A DNA stretch of 52,949 nt from Blautia sp. BIOML-A1 (GTDB lineage: Bacteria > Bacillota > Clostridia > Lachnospirales > Lachnospiraceae). The notes under the pieces were generated by a model. The model saw only the letters and a list, made by a program, of their open reading frames with translations, was not told where the DNA came from and ran no database searches. How positions within the stretch are numbered: the first letter of the stretch is position 1; each line of letters opens with the position of its first letter. The position numbers and the translations under genes were made by a program. Where the stretch lies: positions 1 through 52,949 of the forward strand of contig NZ_WWVR01000022.1 in NCBI RefSeq assembly GCF_009883055.1, read 5' to 3'. Below are positions 14,389 to 23,463 of this stretch, piece by piece.

Positions 14389-16968
14389 CTATTTCACCTC
14401 AAATTCTATGGTTACTTTGAACAGATCTCCGTCAAGATACAGCTTAAATTCTCCTCCCTGCAGCTGAACGAGATCTTTGGCGATCGACAGCCCCAGACCG
14501 CTGCCCTCGGTATTTCGGGAGACATCGCCACGGATGAATCTTTCTGTGAGCTCGTCTGCGGAGATGTTCAGTGGCTGTGCAGAGATGTTTTTGAGGGAAA
14601 GCTGCACGTTTGGTCGTTCAACTTTGACATCAACGTAAACTCTTGTATTTTCCATTGCGTATTTTGATACGTTTCCGAAAACATTTTCGAGGACTCTCCA
14701 GAGTCTGCGTCCGTCTGCACAGATGATTACTTCTTCTTCATCGAAATGGATCACCATCTTCAGGTTTCTTTCTTCAAATTTTTCTTCAAATTCTCCGATC
14801 ACCTGGTTTACAAGTTCGACAAAATTGAGTTCTGTCATTTCCAGAGAGATATTTCCTGTACTTGCCTTGGAAGCTTCTACGACGTCTTCTGTCAGTACTT
14901 TAAGACGCTGTGCTTTATTCTCCAAAACATCCAGATATCCTCTGATCTTAGGATCCTCAGGGTTTTCCCGTTTGAGAAGATCGATGTAATTTATGATCGA
15001 AGTCAGCGGGGTTTTGATATCGTGGGAGACATTTGTGATCAGTTCTGTCTTCATACGCTCGTTTTTGAGGCTGTTCTCTACTGCAGCATCCAGACCCTCC
15101 CCGATATGATTGATATAATCTGCCATCATCTTCTGCTCGCCGGAAAGCTTTTCTGTTGGAATCTTATACTGAAGATCTCCGTCGGTAATTTTTTTCAGGC
15201 CATCCTGAATCTGTTCTCTTCCCCATGCTTTCTTAAGCAGATAATAAAGAACCACCCAGCAGGTCACCACAAATATCAGAAGGAAAAACGGAATATCTGC
15301 ACCAACAAAAAGTCCGGTAGACATAAACAGTAAAAATACAAATATGCCAAATGCCACGATCGTCTTTATTCTGCTGACCGTATTATTACTCAGAAAAACA
15401 ATCATATCTGCAAATTTTGAAAAAATCTTTCTGATAAAAAGTAAGATATATCTGAGTACGCTGTCACGCCAGATTGATCCTGCCTTGATACGGCGTACCA
15501 AGCTAAGCCATCCCGTAAGGAACCACGCACCGCTCCAGATTCCCAGGATTCCTATTCCGACCAGATAGCCTGCCATGCGCATATCGCCTGAACCCATCAC
15601 CTGCATCATGATTGCAACTCCATAGATCCAGATTCCAAATACCAGAAATGCAGCAATTTCTGTATACCATCTGTCAAAGAAATTCAGATGTACTTCCTGA
15701 TCTTCATTGTTTCGACCTGCTGCAAGCGTCAGAATCACCAGACCTGCCAGCACCAGAACAAGAGCCACTGCCGCAATAACAATCATCGGAATAAGCAGCG
15801 GTGCAAATTTGTCGTAGTATATTTTTTCCTGTGCTATGCGATCTAATACAGAAAAATCCTCATCTACAGAAACAGCATAGACATAATCCGAATCTGCCAG
15901 TCCGACATTTGCGATCATGGTCTGCCAGTAGTTCACTGCCTGGTCAGTAATACCTGTAAATCCCGTCTCACAGTCCTGTTCCTCTGGATATATGATCATA
16001 TACGGATCAAGTGAATTTCTCATTTTTTTATCAAGGATCTTTTCATAGTTGTCAGCAGTAACTGATTTTATATTGCTGTATACTTTACCAGACTTTTTAT
16101 CTACAAACAGATAACTGAGATTTGTTTTGCCCTGTGCATATGTTTCCAGACTCTTCTCTGCATCTGCTGCATTGTTATATTTCACAAGAGCCGCATATAA
16201 ATACTGATATGCTGTACTGATATCACCCTTCCATTTAGTGCTGTCATTCACAATATCAAGAATGCTGTCCGCTCCATCCGGTTTGTATTTTTCTACCAGT
16301 GCAGCGTCATTATATTCTCTGGATTCATAATTCCAGACATTTGTATATGCGATATTTCCATCTGCATCTGCAACATATTCTACTGAATCTCTTCGGATTC
16401 CTGTATCACTATAAGAACTATCATAATACGAATATTCTTCCCCTGAAAGCATAGAAAGTACATCTTTTGTGTATTCCTGGTTCATTTCAGCATCACTGCC
16501 AAACACCAGCTTCAGTTCTCCGGTAATGATCTTATCCGCGAAATCACTGTAATACATATAATAGTTGCTTCCATCTGGTTTTCTGCATACCAGAAGATTT
16601 GTGCTTTGATCCCAGGCACCCTGAGACCAGCTAAGTAGATCCTCTGCCTTATATGCAAGACCGGAGGTATTTTTGTGAGTGAGCGTTTTTCCTTCTTTCA
16701 GCTCCGCCAGATCGATCAGGTCATCCTCGCTGCTTTCATCGAGAATTTCCCGCTCTTTCAGTGATTCCAGAATTGTATGTGACATACTGTAAACACTGTC
16801 TGTAAAACTCTCCGAATCCACATATTTTCTGCTGTCCAATGGCTGAACTCCCTTGCTCATGACATATACAGATGCTCCTGCACTGACGCAGGCTGTCACC
16901 AGAAACACTATTGTCAGACAGATAAAAAATGCTTTTATTCCGCTTTTTTTGTACCATTTTTTCTTCAT
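14389..16968 (-). CDS. Large multi-pass sensor histidine kinase
   Basis: An 859-residue sensor kinase that partners the response regulator just upstream. The start is set at the ATG at 16966-16968 (GGGGT-like site upstream, and a frame extending to 17088 would overlap the regulator gene). There is one transmembrane helix near the N-terminus, an extracellular region of about 390 residues (Tyr/Ser/Asp rich, no family recognised), then five or six helices, a short linker, HisKA (VSHDIKTPLTS, His about 648) and HATPase_c (NVFGNVSKYA, GSGLGLSIAKDL). The signal sensed is unknown. Confidence 0.9.
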   Translation of the reverse strand: MKKKWYKKSGIKAFFICLTIVFLVTACVSAGASVYVMSKGVQPLDSRKYVDSESFTDSVYSMSHTILESLKEREILDESSEDDLIDLAELKEGKTLTHKNTSGLAYKAEDLLSWSQGAWDQSTNLLVCRKPDGSNYYMYYSDFADKIITGELKLVFGSDAEMNQEYTKDVLSMLSGEEYSYYDSSYSDTGIRRDSVEYVADADGNIAYTNVWNYESREYNDAALVEKYKPDGADSILDIVNDSTKWKGDISTAYQYLYAALVKYNNAADAEKSLETYAQGKTNLSYLFVDKKSGKVYSNIKSVTADNYEKILDKKMRNSLDPYMIIYPEEQDCETGFTGITDQAVNYWQTMIANVGLADSDYVYAVSVDEDFSVLDRIAQEKIYYDKFAPLLIPMIVIAAVALVLVLAGLVILTLAAGRNNEDQEVHLNFFDRWYTEIAAFLVFGIWIYGVAIMMQVMGSGDMRMAGYLVGIGILGIWSGAWFLTGWLSLVRRIKAGSIWRDSVLRYILLFIRKIFSKFADMIVFLSNNTVSRIKTIVAFGIFVFLLFMSTGLFVGADIPFFLLIFVVTCWVVLYYLLKKAWGREQIQDGLKKITDGDLQYKIPTEKLSGEQKMMADYINHIGEGLDAAVENSLKNERMKTELITNVSHDIKTPLTSIINYIDLLKRENPEDPKIRGYLDVLENKAQRLKVLTEDVVEASKASTGNISLEMTELNFVELVNQVIGEFEEKFEERNLKMVIHFDEEEVIICADGRRLWRVLENVFGNVSKYAMENTRVYVDVKVERPNVQLSLKNISAQPLNISADELTERFIRGDVSRNTEGSGLGLSIAKDLVQLQGGEFKLYLDGDLFKVTIEFEVK

Positions 16969-17014
16969 TTTACCCCATTTCCTTTCCATGTTTTCCACAG
17001 GTTTCTGTGAAATT

Positions 17015-17707
17015 TTAAATCTTTTCCACTTTATACCCAAGTCCCCACACAACCTTAAGATAACGTGGTTCCTTCGGATTGATCTCAATTTTTTCTCTGA
17101 TGTGGCGGATATGGACCGCTACGGTATTATCCGCCGCGATTGCTTCCTCTTCCCAGATACTTTCGTAAATCTGATTGATAGAAAAAACTCTGCCCTGATT
17201 TCTGACCAGAAAAAGAAGAATCCTGTATTCGATTGGTGTGAGTTTAACCACATCTCCATCCACACTGACTTCTTTGCGGTCATCATCAATCATGAGCCCG
17301 CCGGTCTGATAAATATTTTCTCTTTTTTCTGCCACCGCACCAAGCTGTGTGTATCTTCGAAGCTGTGATTTGACCCTTGCCATCAGCTCCAGTGGGTTAA
17401 AAGGTTTCGTCACATAATCATCTGCCCCGACATTTAATCCGAGGATCTTATCTGTATCTTCGGATTTCGCTGATAAAATTATAATAGGAAGAGCGTTTTT
17501 TTCACGAATCTTCAATGTTGCCCGGATTCCGTCCAGCTTCGGCATCATCACATCGATGATCAGAAGATCCACCGGATTATTCTGCAGAACCCGGATCGCC
17601 TGCTCACCGTCGTATGCTTTGAGAATGTGATGCCCTTCCTGTGCCAGATAGATTTCTATCGCCTCCACAATATCCTTATCGTCATCACATACCAGTATCT
17701 CTGCCAT
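17015..17707 (-). CDS. OmpR/PhoB-family response regulator
   Basis: A 230-residue regulator with a receiver domain (acidic DDD near the N-terminus, phosphoacceptor Asp in LLIIDVMMPK, Ser/Lys switch residues ILSAKS and VTKPF) and a C-terminal winged helix (about 130-228, ending RYLKVVWGLGYKVEK). It precedes the histidine kinase and is probably co-transcribed with it. The upstream region holds the self-complementary TTAAGATTTTCTTAA (17820-17834), a possible site for autoregulation. Confidence 0.94.
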   Translation of the reverse strand: MAEILVCDDDKDIVEAIEIYLAQEGHHILKAYDGEQAIRVLQNNPVDLLIIDVMMPKLDGIRATLKIREKNALPIIILSAKSEDTDKILGLNVGADDYVTKPFNPLELMARVKSQLRRYTQLGAVAEKRENIYQTGGLMIDDDRKEVSVDGDVVKLTPIEYRILLFLVRNQGRVFSINQIYESIWEEEAIAADNTVAVHIRHIREKIEINPKEPRYLKVVWGLGYKVEKI

Positions 17708-18074
17708 TTCCCCTGCCTCCTGTATTTTTGTTTACTGCTCACTTTGGCCACGGTAAACCATCTGCCGTAACCTTGCATTTACTATATCTGCCAAGAATTA
17801 ATATCCATGGGGTAAAATATTAAGATTTTCTTAATTACTCAGAAGATAGTATCCCGCGAGGTGTTTTGGCATGTTCTTTGCCAAAATCATTTTTTCGCTG
17901 TCTCATTTCCTTATTGTAACAGAAACAGTGTTTTTTTGCTATTGTCTGAAAAAAGCAAAATTCCCTATTGACATTTCTATATCATTATGGTACATTATAG
18001 TCACAGCAAGAAACTAATAACAATTACTATTATTAAATAAAAATCAATCTAAGTGAGAAAAGGAGATTAAGACT
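17708..18074. promoter_or_regulatory. Divergent control region of the response regulator and rubrerythrin 1
   Basis: No gene fits here. It holds a TTAAGA-ttt-TCTTAA palindrome (17820-17834), a partial copy of the dispersed repeat (17834-17887), and a promoter for the rubrerythrin: TTGACA (17968-17973), a 17-bp spacer and TACATT (17991-17996). Between the promoter and the gene lies TAATAACAATTACTATTATTA (18015-18035), an AT-rich imperfect palindrome that could be a PerR/Fur-type operator. The operator call is inference. Confidence 0.55.
17834..17887 (+). repeat. Dispersed repeat, partial copy a
   Basis: It contains GTATCCCGCGAGGTGTTTTG and the hairpin TTTTGGCATG..TTTGCCAAAA, shared with copies at 22394-22534, 39085-39180, 49635-49699 and 50999-51044. 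Confidence 0.75.
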
Positions 18075-18617
18075 ATGGCAAAATGGGTATGTAGTGTATG
18101 TGGATATGTTCATGAAGGTGATGAAGCTCCGGAGGTCTGTCCGGTTTGCAAGGCTCCTGCTTCCAAATTTATTAAACAGGACGCTGAGATGACATGGGCT
18201 GCTGAGCACGTTGTTGGTGTTGCCAAGGGTGTCAGCGAAGACATTCTTGAAGATCTGAGAGCTAACTTCCAGGGCGAATGCTCTGAGGTAGGTATGTATC
18301 TTGCTATGGCAAGAGTTGCTCACAGAGAAGGATATCCGGAGATCGGTCTCTACTGGGAGAAAGCAGCTTACGAAGAAGCTGAGCATGCTGCAAACTTCGC
18401 CGAACTTCTCGGTGAAGTTGTTACTGACAGCACAAAGAAAAACCTCGAGATGCGTGTAGAAGCTGAGAACGGTGCTACTGCCGGTAAATTTGACCTGGCT
18501 AAACGTGCCAAAGCAGCTAACCTTGACGCTATCCATGATACTGTACATGAGATGGCAAGAGACGAGGCAAGACACGGCAAAGCATTCGCTGGTCTGCTTA
18601 AGAGATATTTCGGTTAA
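18075..18617 (+). CDS. Reverse-order rubrerythrin 1
   Basis: A 180-residue peroxide-scavenging iron protein of the reverse rubrerythrin type: the rubredoxin domain comes first ([20 protein letters not shown], residues about 3-30), followed by a four-helix diiron domain with the E..E-x2-H motifs ([15 protein letters not shown] and [12 protein letters not shown]). In clostridia these proteins reduce hydrogen peroxide at the expense of NADH through rubredoxin reductase. It is nearly identical to the copy at 19139, and a perR-like gene lies between them. AAAGGAG stands 10 bases before the ATG. Confidence 0.95.
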   Translation: MAKWVCSVCGYVHEGDEAPEVCPVCKAPASKFIKQDAEMTWAAEHVVGVAKGVSEDILEDLRANFQGECSEVGMYLAMARVAHREGYPEIGLYWEKAAYEEAEHAANFAELLGEVVTDSTKKNLEMRVEAENGATAGKFDLAKRAKAANLDAIHDTVHEMARDEARHGKAFAGLLKRYFG

Positions 18618-18684
18618 TATATGAATTTATTGGCAGGTAAAGATTACGGAATACTGTCTATACTATCAAAGAAAGGAGTTTCCA

Positions 18685-19080
18685 ATGGCTGGATTAAAAT
18701 ATAGCCGTCAGAGAGAATCTATCAAAGAGTTTCTCATGACCCGCAGGGATCACCCGACAGCAGATGTTGTCTATGACAATATGAAGATTATTTATCCCAA
18801 TATCAGTCTGGGAACTGTTTACCGCAATCTTTCCCTGTTATCTGATATCGGCGAGATCAGGAAATTGTCGAATTTCGGCGGTGCTGATCACTTTGATGGA
18901 AATACCGAACCGCACAGCCACTTTATGTGTACGGAATGTGGCTGTGTACAGGATCTGGAAACTGATGGATTTGATGATGTGATCCATCACGCAGGCAGGA
19001 ACTTCGCCGGCAGGATTACCGGCTGCAATGTTCGTTTCTTCGGTCTCTGCGAGGACTGCCTGAAACAATCTGAAAAATAA
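18685..19080 (+). CDS. perR: Fur-family regulator, PerR-like
   Basis: A 131-residue metal-dependent repressor. The N-terminal winged helix includes HPTADVVYD and the recognition helix SLGTVYRNLSLL; the C-terminal domain has the metal motif DGNTEPHSHFMC and two Cys pairs, C-T-E-C and C-E-D-C, for structural zinc. Its place between two rubrerythrin genes argues for peroxide sensing (PerR) rather than iron (Fur) or zinc (Zur), but the residues alone do not prove it. It has its own AAAGGAG site. It probably represses the flanking genes until peroxide oxidises its metal-binding histidines. Confidence 0.85.
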   Translation: MAGLKYSRQRESIKEFLMTRRDHPTADVVYDNMKIIYPNISLGTVYRNLSLLSDIGEIRKLSNFGGADHFDGNTEPHSHFMCTECGCVQDLETDGFDDVIHHAGRNFAGRITGCNVRFFGLCEDCLKQSEK

Positions 19081-19082
19081 AC

Positions 19083-19107
19083 GTAACTGTTCTCAGATAA
19101 CAGTTAC
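19083..19107. other. Perfect 9-bp inverted repeat between perR and rubrerythrin 2
   Basis: GTAACTGTT and AACAGTTAC flank a 7-base loop, with no T-run. The arm resembles the ends of the dispersed repeat (TAACTGTTCA). It may be a solo repeat end or an operator or attenuator in front of rubrerythrin 2. Confidence 0.55.
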
Positions 19108-19138
19108 CATCGAGTAAATGATAAAGGAGAATACGATT

Positions 19139-19684
19139 ATGGCAAAATGGGTATGTAGTGTATGTGGATATGTTCATGAAGGTGATGAAGCTCCGGAGGT
19201 ATGTCCGGTTTGCAAGGCTCCTGCTTCCAAATTTATCAAACAGGACGCTGAGATGACATGGGCTGCTGAGCACGTTGTTGGTGTTGCTAAAGGTGTCAGC
19301 GAAGACATTCTTGAAGATCTGAGAGCTAACTTCCAGGGTGAATGCTCTGAGGTAGGTATGTATCTTGCTATGGCCAGAGTTGCTCACAGAGAAGGATATC
19401 CGGAGATCGGTCTCTACTGGGAGAAAGCAGCTTATGAAGAAGCTGAGCATGCTGCAAAATTCGCTGAACTTCTTGGCGAAGTTGTTACTGACAGCACAAA
19501 GAAAAACCTTGAAATGCGTGTAGAAGCTGAGAACGGTGCTACTGCTGGTAAATTTGACCTGGCTAAACGTGCCAAAGCAGCTGACCTTGACGCTATCCAT
19601 GACACTGTACATGAAATGGCAAGAGATGAAGCAAGACACGGCAAAGCATTCGCTGGTCTGCTTAAGAGATACTTCGGAGAATAA
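19139..19684 (+). CDS. Reverse-order rubrerythrin 2
   Basis: A 181-residue second copy of the reverse rubrerythrin, with the same rubredoxin-then-diiron layout and all iron ligands present. It differs from copy 1 by only a few residues (Lys for Asn in the AEHAAKF stretch, Asp for Asn in KAADLDAI, and a C-terminal Glu). The DNA is also almost identical over the gene but not in the flanks, consistent with recent duplication or gene conversion. The ATG at 19139 (after AAAGGAG) is used; a frame from 19118 has no support. It ends in a strong terminator. Confidence 0.95.
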   Translation: MAKWVCSVCGYVHEGDEAPEVCPVCKAPASKFIKQDAEMTWAAEHVVGVAKGVSEDILEDLRANFQGECSEVGMYLAMARVAHREGYPEIGLYWEKAAYEEAEHAAKFAELLGEVVTDSTKKNLEMRVEAENGATAGKFDLAKRAKAADLDAIHDTVHEMARDEARHGKAFAGLLKRYFGE

Positions 19685-19708
19685 GAATATATCTTCGGGG
19701 ATTACAAA

Positions 19709-19745
19709 GGGAGCGGATTTATCCGCTCCCTTATCTTTTTATTCT
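19709..19745 (+). terminator. Terminator of rubrerythrin 2
   Basis: GGGAGCGGAT (19709-19718) pairs with ATCCGCTCCC (19721-19730), followed by a T-rich tract. Confidence 0.88.
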
Positions 19746-19747
19746 TC

Positions 19748-20401
19748 TCATGGGATTCTTTTACGAAAAACCACTTTATAATCATATTTTTTATATGATA
19801 TTCCGTAATATTTTTTTATTCCTCTTCTCTTTCCAAAGTAGGAATCATAGACACGTCCGTTGATTTCTGTCCATGTGTGATGGTTTCTTGCCCTTGTGTC
19901 TCTTGAACACACATTGACATTATTGTATCCTATCACTTTTGCCATATATGCCATTGCACACGCATAGGAAATACAATCACCTCGTCTGTGGTCAAAAAGA
20001 TCATTCGCATTTATCGCATACCAGTAATTTCCTCCATCACTGAGCCTGCGCCAGCCGCCATATCCATTTGATCGAATGAGCCACTTATAACAGACTTTCA
20101 GTTTTTCAGACTTACTCATATGCGAATTTGTGATTCCGTTTACAATCCGACGTGCTCTCTGATACGCTCTAAGGTCACTCCTTTGACCCGAACTGAGTTT
20201 CTTACTATTCGGTGCCCTGTAACGGCAGTCCTTTACAGCTTTACTATTTTTCCGGTATTTCCTCTGACCATCAGATGTGATAACCCATCCTTTTGATGAC
20301 TTTCCCGTTGTGCTGCCAGCACTTACCGTTACCGTCATTGCAGGTAAAACTGCCAGAAGCATGCACATAACTGCTATCAACAATTTCTTTAATTTTCTCA
20401 C
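19748..20401 (-). CDS. Secreted transglutaminase-like protein
   Basis: About 217 residues from the GTG at 20399-20401 (GAGGA upstream; a TTG at 20422 is also possible). A cleavable signal peptide runs to about the VSAG site. Residues about 90-215 form a transglutaminase/protease-like domain with the catalytic Cys in RRGDCISYACAMAYMA, His in NHHTWTEING and Asp in RVYDSYF. The domain is shared with the next gene upstream. The substrate is unknown; such secreted clostridial proteins may act on the cell wall or on peptides. The short N-terminal stretch lacks the wall-binding repeats of the paralogue. Confidence 0.83.
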   Translation of the reverse strand: MRKLKKLLIAVMCMLLAVLPAMTVTVSAGSTTGKSSKGWVITSDGQRKYRKNSKAVKDCRYRAPNSKKLSSGQRSDLRAYQRARRIVNGITNSHMSKSEKLKVCYKWLIRSNGYGGWRRLSDGGNYWYAINANDLFDHRRGDCISYACAMAYMAKVIGYNNVNVCSRDTRARNHHTWTEINGRVYDSYFGKRRGIKKYYGISYKKYDYKVVFRKRIP

Positions 20402-20479
20402 TTTAATCTTATCCTCTTGCAATTCTATTTCCTGACCTTCTCAATCTTTAACAGACTTGCTTCTTTATATATTTATTGT

Positions 20480-21307
20480 TCAGGCAAGTTTTTTTCTTGT
20501 GACCGGAGACAAAGTATACACTCCATATCTGACACCATAGTTTCTGCTGTAGCTTTTGGCTTCTGCAAAAAGCGGATCATATACTCGTCCGTTAATTTCT
20601 GTCCATGCGTGAGAATTATCGTCTCTTCTCGATCCATCTGCACAGATATAGACGTTTTTATATCCAAGTGCTTTTGCAAGATATGCAAATGCAGAAGCAT
20701 CCGCAATACAGTCACCACAGCCACGCTCAAAGTGATCATTTGCCTGCACGGCATACCACATGGATCCTCCCTGATCAAACCGTCTCCAGGTAAAATAGTA
20801 CTTACTCATAACCCAGCGGAAACAGGCCTCCAGTTTCTGGCTTTTGGACATTCTCTTATTGGTGACTCTGTTTATTACATCTCTTGCATTCTGATACGCT
20901 CTGCAATCTAAGGCTTTATTCTTTGACATACGTTTCCCGTTATTATAATAGAAAGTGGAACCCTTTCTCCAGCCTGTTACGTGTTCACGGTCATCTATAA
21001 AGTACCGAACGCCTTTGTAAGTTGTGTTTTTCTGCTGTTTGACACCATAGCGATCAAACAGATAGACATATTTTCCAAGCTTATGGCAGCCTGTGAGATA
21101 CTTTCCATCTTTAAAATATCTTTTTTTGCCATTTGAACATCTGTACCAGCCTTTGATCTGTGTCTTTTTCTTTTTTGCTACTGACGAAGTCTTCTTCGCC
21201 TCTGATGAAGCTGTTTTTGCTGCTGCGGATGCTGTTTCTGTAAATACCGGTGCGGTTACAAGCATCGCACAGAGAAACAGTATCAGGATCTTTTTCATTT
21301 TTTTCAT
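20480..21307 (-). CDS. Secreted transglutaminase-like protein with wall-binding-type repeats
   Basis: About 275 residues from the ATG at 21305-21307 (GGGAGG at 11 bases; the ATG at 21316 is too near the site). A signal peptide is followed by a Lys/Ser/Ala linker. About residues 50-125 hold Trp/Tyr/Gly repeats (GWYRCSNGKKRYFKDGKYL, GVRYFIDDREHVTGW, FYYNNGKRM) like cell-wall or choline-binding repeats. The C-terminal transglutaminase-like domain has CGDCIADASAFAYLA, NSHAWTEING and RVYDPLF, giving a Cys-His-Asp triad. It is a paralogue of the adjacent gene and may be co-transcribed. Confidence 0.85.
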   Translation of the reverse strand: MKKMKKILILFLCAMLVTAPVFTETASAAAKTASSEAKKTSSVAKKKKTQIKGWYRCSNGKKRYFKDGKYLTGCHKLGKYVYLFDRYGVKQQKNTTYKGVRYFIDDREHVTGWRKGSTFYYNNGKRMSKNKALDCRAYQNARDVINRVTNKRMSKSQKLEACFRWVMSKYYFTWRRFDQGGSMWYAVQANDHFERGCGDCIADASAFAYLAKALGYKNVYICADGSRRDDNSHAWTEINGRVYDPLFAEAKSYSRNYGVRYGVYTLSPVTRKKLA

Positions 21308-21333
21308 GGTGTCCATGTCCTCCCTTAATTTGT

Positions 21334-22296
21334 TTATCTTCCATACAATACCGAGGAAGCCTCTCCAAGGCGATTGTATAGTTTTACTGCATCATCTATA
21401 TGCGGCGTTCCCGCCTGATACGCACCTGCTGTCACCAGGATATATTCTATATCATCGATCTCAGCAAAGCTTGCCAGACAGCAGCCGGCCTCACTGGTAA
21501 ATCCGGTCTTGCCACCCATGATCTTGCCATCGATCACAGTTGTATCTGACAGATTCTTGAACATTGTACTGTAAAAGGTAATCCCATCCGGATGTACATT
21601 CGTTCCAGGTGTAGAATGATACGGACTTTCGATGATCTCACGGAAAGTACTGTTCTTAAGTGCATAGCGCAGAAGCTCTGCGATGTCTTTTGCCGTACTG
21701 TAATGATCATCTGCATGAAGACCTGTTGTATTACAGAAATGTGTATTTTCAAGCCCCAGTTTCTCTGCCTTCTGGTTCATCAGCTCCACAAATCCCTCTT
21801 CAGATCCCGCAATTGTATCTGCCAGTGCAATACAGCAGTCTGCTCCTGATGGCAGCATCACACCATAGAGAAGATCGATCGCCTGCACTGTTTCACCTGG
21901 CTGAAATCCAGCCTGTGTGGCATCCTGTGCATAAAGATTTGCTATCATATCATTTGTTACAGTAATCTCCTGGTTCAGGTCACTGAGATTCTCGATTGCT
22001 ACAATCGTTGTCATAATCTTTGTCATAGAAGCCGGATACATCGGTGTTTCTCCATTTATATCTCCGACAACCCTGCCGCTCCCGGCCTGCATAAGAACCG
22101 CATAGGAGCTGTTAATTCCGGTAATATCCAGTTCCTTAACTGCCGGCTTTATAAGCTGATTCACCCAGACTGTGATCTGATATCCAAAACCAAAGTTCTG
22201 CGAAAGCACCAGAAGCAGAGCAATCACAGCAAGTATCTCTGCCACCAGACAGATAATCCTGTTTCTCCAGGAATTCTTTTTCTTTTTTCCAGCCAA
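21334..22296 (-). CDS. D-alanyl-D-alanine carboxypeptidase (peptidase S11)
   Basis: A 320-residue penicillin-binding protein of the DacA/DacF type that trims the terminal D-Ala from peptidoglycan stem peptides. A basic N-terminus and one hydrophobic helix (about 14-34) anchor it outside the membrane. The active site motifs are S90-M-T-K93, then S150-G-A152 where most homologues have Ser-x-Asn, and K263-T-G265. There is no C-terminal PBP5_C domain. It lies upstream of the two transglutaminase-like genes in the same direction, so a cell-wall theme is likely. The SGA variant is worth noting but need not abolish activity. Confidence 0.92.
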   Translation of the reverse strand: MAGKKKKNSWRNRIICLVAEILAVIALLLVLSQNFGFGYQITVWVNQLIKPAVKELDITGINSSYAVLMQAGSGRVVGDINGETPMYPASMTKIMTTIVAIENLSDLNQEITVTNDMIANLYAQDATQAGFQPGETVQAIDLLYGVMLPSGADCCIALADTIAGSEEGFVELMNQKAEKLGLENTHFCNTTGLHADDHYSTAKDIAELLRYALKNSTFREIIESPYHSTPGTNVHPDGITFYSTMFKNLSDTTVIDGKIMGGKTGFTSEAGCCLASFAEIDDIEYILVTAGAYQAGTPHIDDAVKLYNRLGEASSVLYGR

Positions 22297-22325
22297 AACT
22301 ATTCCCTCATTTCCAAACTATATCG

Positions 22326-22378
22326 TAACTGTTCCGCATCCTCACTGTTACAAGTAAACATGCATTCCAGATCACCTA
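22326..22378. repeat. Dispersed repeat, truncated tandem copy
   Basis: TAACTGTTC..CCTCACTGTTAC.AGT and TGCATTCCA.ATCACC match the left part of the adjacent full copy at 22394, so two copies stand head to tail here. Confidence 0.65.
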
Positions 22379-22393
22379 GATATCATTCTATCA

Positions 22394-22534
22394 TAACTGT
22401 TCAGTACCCTCACAGTTACGAGTCAAAATGCATTCCAAATCACCTTCGGTGATGGCATTTTGCCTTGTATGTCTCGGGATTTTGGCAAAAAACATGCCAA
22501 AACGCCTCGCGGGATACTACCTTCTGAATAGTTA
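22394..22534. repeat. Dispersed MITE-like repeat, most complete copy
   Basis: A 141-bp non-coding unit bounded by TAACTGTTCA (22394-22403) and TGAATAGTTA (22525-22534), which are inverted repeats with one mismatch. Inside are a terminal hairpin (TAACTGT..ACAGTTA), a hairpin around ATCACCTTCGGTGAT, a second, TTTTGGCA..TGCCAAAA, and the shared block GCCTCGCGGGATACTACC. No target duplication could be confirmed. It makes up most of the 412-base gap between the carboxypeptidase and rplA genes. Confidence 0.75.
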
Positions 22535-22657
22535 CATTCTATCATAATATCACAGAATACCGTAAAATACATTTAATTATATATTAAGATTTTTGGCAGC
22601 CTCAGGCATAGCTGAAACGGACAGCAATGATTTTATTTTTGAAAATATGTTATAAAC

Positions 22658-22695
22658 TGAAAAAAGACACCCCTGTGCTCATGCACGGGATGTCC
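22658..22695 (-). terminator. Terminator of the rplK-rplA transcript
   Basis: On the minus strand GACATCCCGTGC pairs with GCACAGGGGTGTC (22666-22694), followed by a run of five or six T. It closes the operon right after rplA, so rplJ-rplL do not follow here. Confidence 0.88.
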
Positions 22696-22708
22696 TTCTT
22701 TCATATAT

Positions 22709-23401
22709 TTAGGCAAATTTTACCGGGTTAACCTTTACACCAGGTCCCATAGTTGGGGTCAGAACAACGCTTCTTAAGTACTGTCCTTTAAGTGTGCTTG
22801 GTCTAGCCTTTACAATAGCCTCCATGAGCGTCTGGAAGTTGTCGCTTAACTGTTCCTCAGTAAAGGAAGCTTTACCGATCGGAACATGGATGATATTGGT
22901 TTTGTCAAGACGATATTCAATCTTACCTGCTTTAATATCATTGATTGCTTTTGTAACGTCCATAGTTACTGTTCCAGCTTTCGGGTTCGGCATAAGACCT
23001 TTTGGTCCAAGTACACGACCAAGACGTCCTACAACACCCATCATGTCTGGTGTAGCAACAACAACGTCGAAATCAAGCCATCCTTCATTCTGAATTCTCG
23101 GAATGAGATCATCAGCGCCTACGTAATCTGCTCCAGCTGCTTTTGCTTCTTCTGCTTTTGCATCTTTAGCAAATACAAGAACGCGAACCTTTTTACCAGT
23201 TCCGTGTGGCAGAACTACTGCACCACGAATCTGCTGGTCTGCATGACGTCCATCGCAGCCTGTACGGATATGAGCTTCGATAGTTTCATCAAATTTAGCA
23301 ACTGCTGATTTTTTTACAAGGCTGATAGCTTCAGCGGTATCATATAATGTTGCGCGGTCTACTGCTTTAGCAGCTTCCACGTATTTCTTTCCTCGTTTCA
23401 T
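22709..23401 (-). CDS. rplA: 50S ribosomal protein L1
   Basis: A 230-residue L1 that builds the L1 stalk of the large subunit and can repress its own operon by binding mRNA. The start is the ATG at 23399-23401 after AGGAGG, matching the usual MKRGKKY beginning. Typical motifs are [30 protein letters not shown] and [18 protein letters not shown]. Last gene of rpmG-secE-nusG-rplK-rplA. Confidence 0.98.
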   Translation of the reverse strand: MKRGKKYVEAAKAVDRATLYDTAEAISLVKKSAVAKFDETIEAHIRTGCDGRHADQQIRGAVVLPHGTGKKVRVLVFAKDAKAEEAKAAGADYVGADDLIPRIQNEGWLDFDVVVATPDMMGVVGRLGRVLGPKGLMPNPKAGTVTMDVTKAINDIKAGKIEYRLDKTNIIHVPIGKASFTEEQLSDNFQTLMEAIVKARPSTLKGQYLRSVVLTPTMGPGVKVNPVKFA

Positions 23402-23463
23402 TTCTATAACCTCCTGTGGTAATTGCGGGAATTTCCCTCCCACTCACTTCAATTTGTAATTTC

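Noticed and set aside
20423..20479. Hairpin ACTTGC..GCAAGTTTTTTT as a terminator
   Set aside because: The T-run follows on the plus strand, where no gene ends; for the minus-strand gene it has no T-run, so it was not listed.
22297..22660. Possible L10 leader or rplJL remnant near rplA
   Set aside because: Only repeat copies and a terminator are seen; no L10-binding motif or rplJ coding sequence.
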